Source of the DNA: Lachnospiraceae bacterium
Lineage (GTDB): Bacteria; Bacillota; Clostridia; Lachnospirales; Anaerotignaceae
Direction of reading: 5' to 3'
Assembly (NCBI GenBank): GCA_028695945.1
Contig: JAQVIB010000014.1
Span: 1 to 16,283 of the forward strand
Length of the DNA: 16,283 nt
Below are positions 16,029 to 16,283 of the stretch, piece by piece. The translations under genes were made by a program, and so were the position numbers. Position 1 is the first letter of the stretch. The number at the start of each line of letters is the position of its first letter. The notes beneath the pieces are model-generated. The model searched no databases and was not told where the DNA came from. It saw only the letters and a program-made list of their open reading frames with translations.

Positions 16029-16283
16029 ATGCCAATTAGTTTACAGAAGGGGCAGAAAGTTAGCCTAACAAAAGGAAACCCAGGATTACAGAAATTGGTT
16101 GTTGGAATAGGCTGGGATATTAACCGATTTGATACAGGCGGAGATTTTGATTTGGATTCAGCAGCATTTTTAATTACAGAAAATGGCAAGGTAAGCAAGC
16201 AAGAGGACTTTGTATTTTTTGGTAATTTAGTTCATCCAAGCGGTTCGGTACAGCATTTAGGTGATAACCTTACAGGTGCAGGC
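16029..16283 (+). CDS. terD: TerD-family stress protein (second copy, 3'-truncated by window end)
   Basis: Only the first 85 codons are in the window. The start has AGGTGG 8 bases upstream. The protein aligns to the preceding TerD with no gap over its whole visible length: PISLQKGQKVSLTKGNPGL, GIGWD, DFDLDSAAF at 39-47 and LGDNLTG, so the calcium ligands are kept. Differences cluster in the 52-78 loop region. The two copies also share a 23-base identical stretch at DNA level, indicating tandem duplication. Multiple TerD genes in a row are usual for Ter operons, and further ter genes probably follow outside the window. Confidence 0.94.
   Translation, partial: MPISLQKGQKVSLTKGNPGLQKLVVGIGWDINRFDTGGDFDLDSAAFLITENGKVSKQEDFVFFGNLVHPSGSVQHLGDNLTGAG

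Overview
The window is AT-rich DNA with compact operons, strong AGGAGG-type ribosome binding sites, some GTG starts and few intergenic gaps. Gene content (separate hisI and hisE, an AddA-type rather than RecB-type helicase-nuclease, a YceG/TelA/TerD stress locus) points to a low-GC Bacillota, most likely a member of the Clostridia. I cannot name a genus. No tRNA, rRNA, CRISPR array or insertion sequence was seen.

Region 1 (1-2673, + strand) is the 3' end of a histidine biosynthesis operon: partial hisH, then hisA, hisF, hisI and hisE. The genes are almost contiguous, each with its own Shine-Dalgarno sequence. A 38-residue single-span membrane protein follows hisE, and a clear intrinsic terminator closes the unit.

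Region 2 (about 2719-7121, + strand) holds an unrecognised 202-residue protein and then addA, the helicase-nuclease subunit of the AddAB recombination enzyme. addB, usually the upstream neighbour of addA in Bacillota, is not present here. A bidirectional terminator separates addA from a convergent lipoprotein gene (7169-7663, - strand), whose promoter carries an 8-bp palindrome at the predicted transcription start.

Region 3 (7895-16283) is a divergent Ter-type stress island. On the - strand, three tightly coupled genes encode a TIM-barrel C-C bond lyase, a PRTase with a TRSP domain, and a StiP-family PRTase. These are the enzymes that published comparative genomics has proposed to make a nucleoside-like metabolite linked to Ter proteins. 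On the + strand, a rhomboid-type protease, a large YceG-family protein, TelA and two tandem TerD proteins form an operon that continues past the window end. The two operons diverge from a 276-bp region with two good promoters and a palindrome midway between them. The ATP-grasp and HAD enzymes often found with this module are not in the window.

The most interesting observations are that the YceG-family protein appears to be built from three tandem copies of one roughly 250-residue unit, that a rhomboid protease heads the Ter operon, and that addA is preceded by an unknown protein instead of addB.
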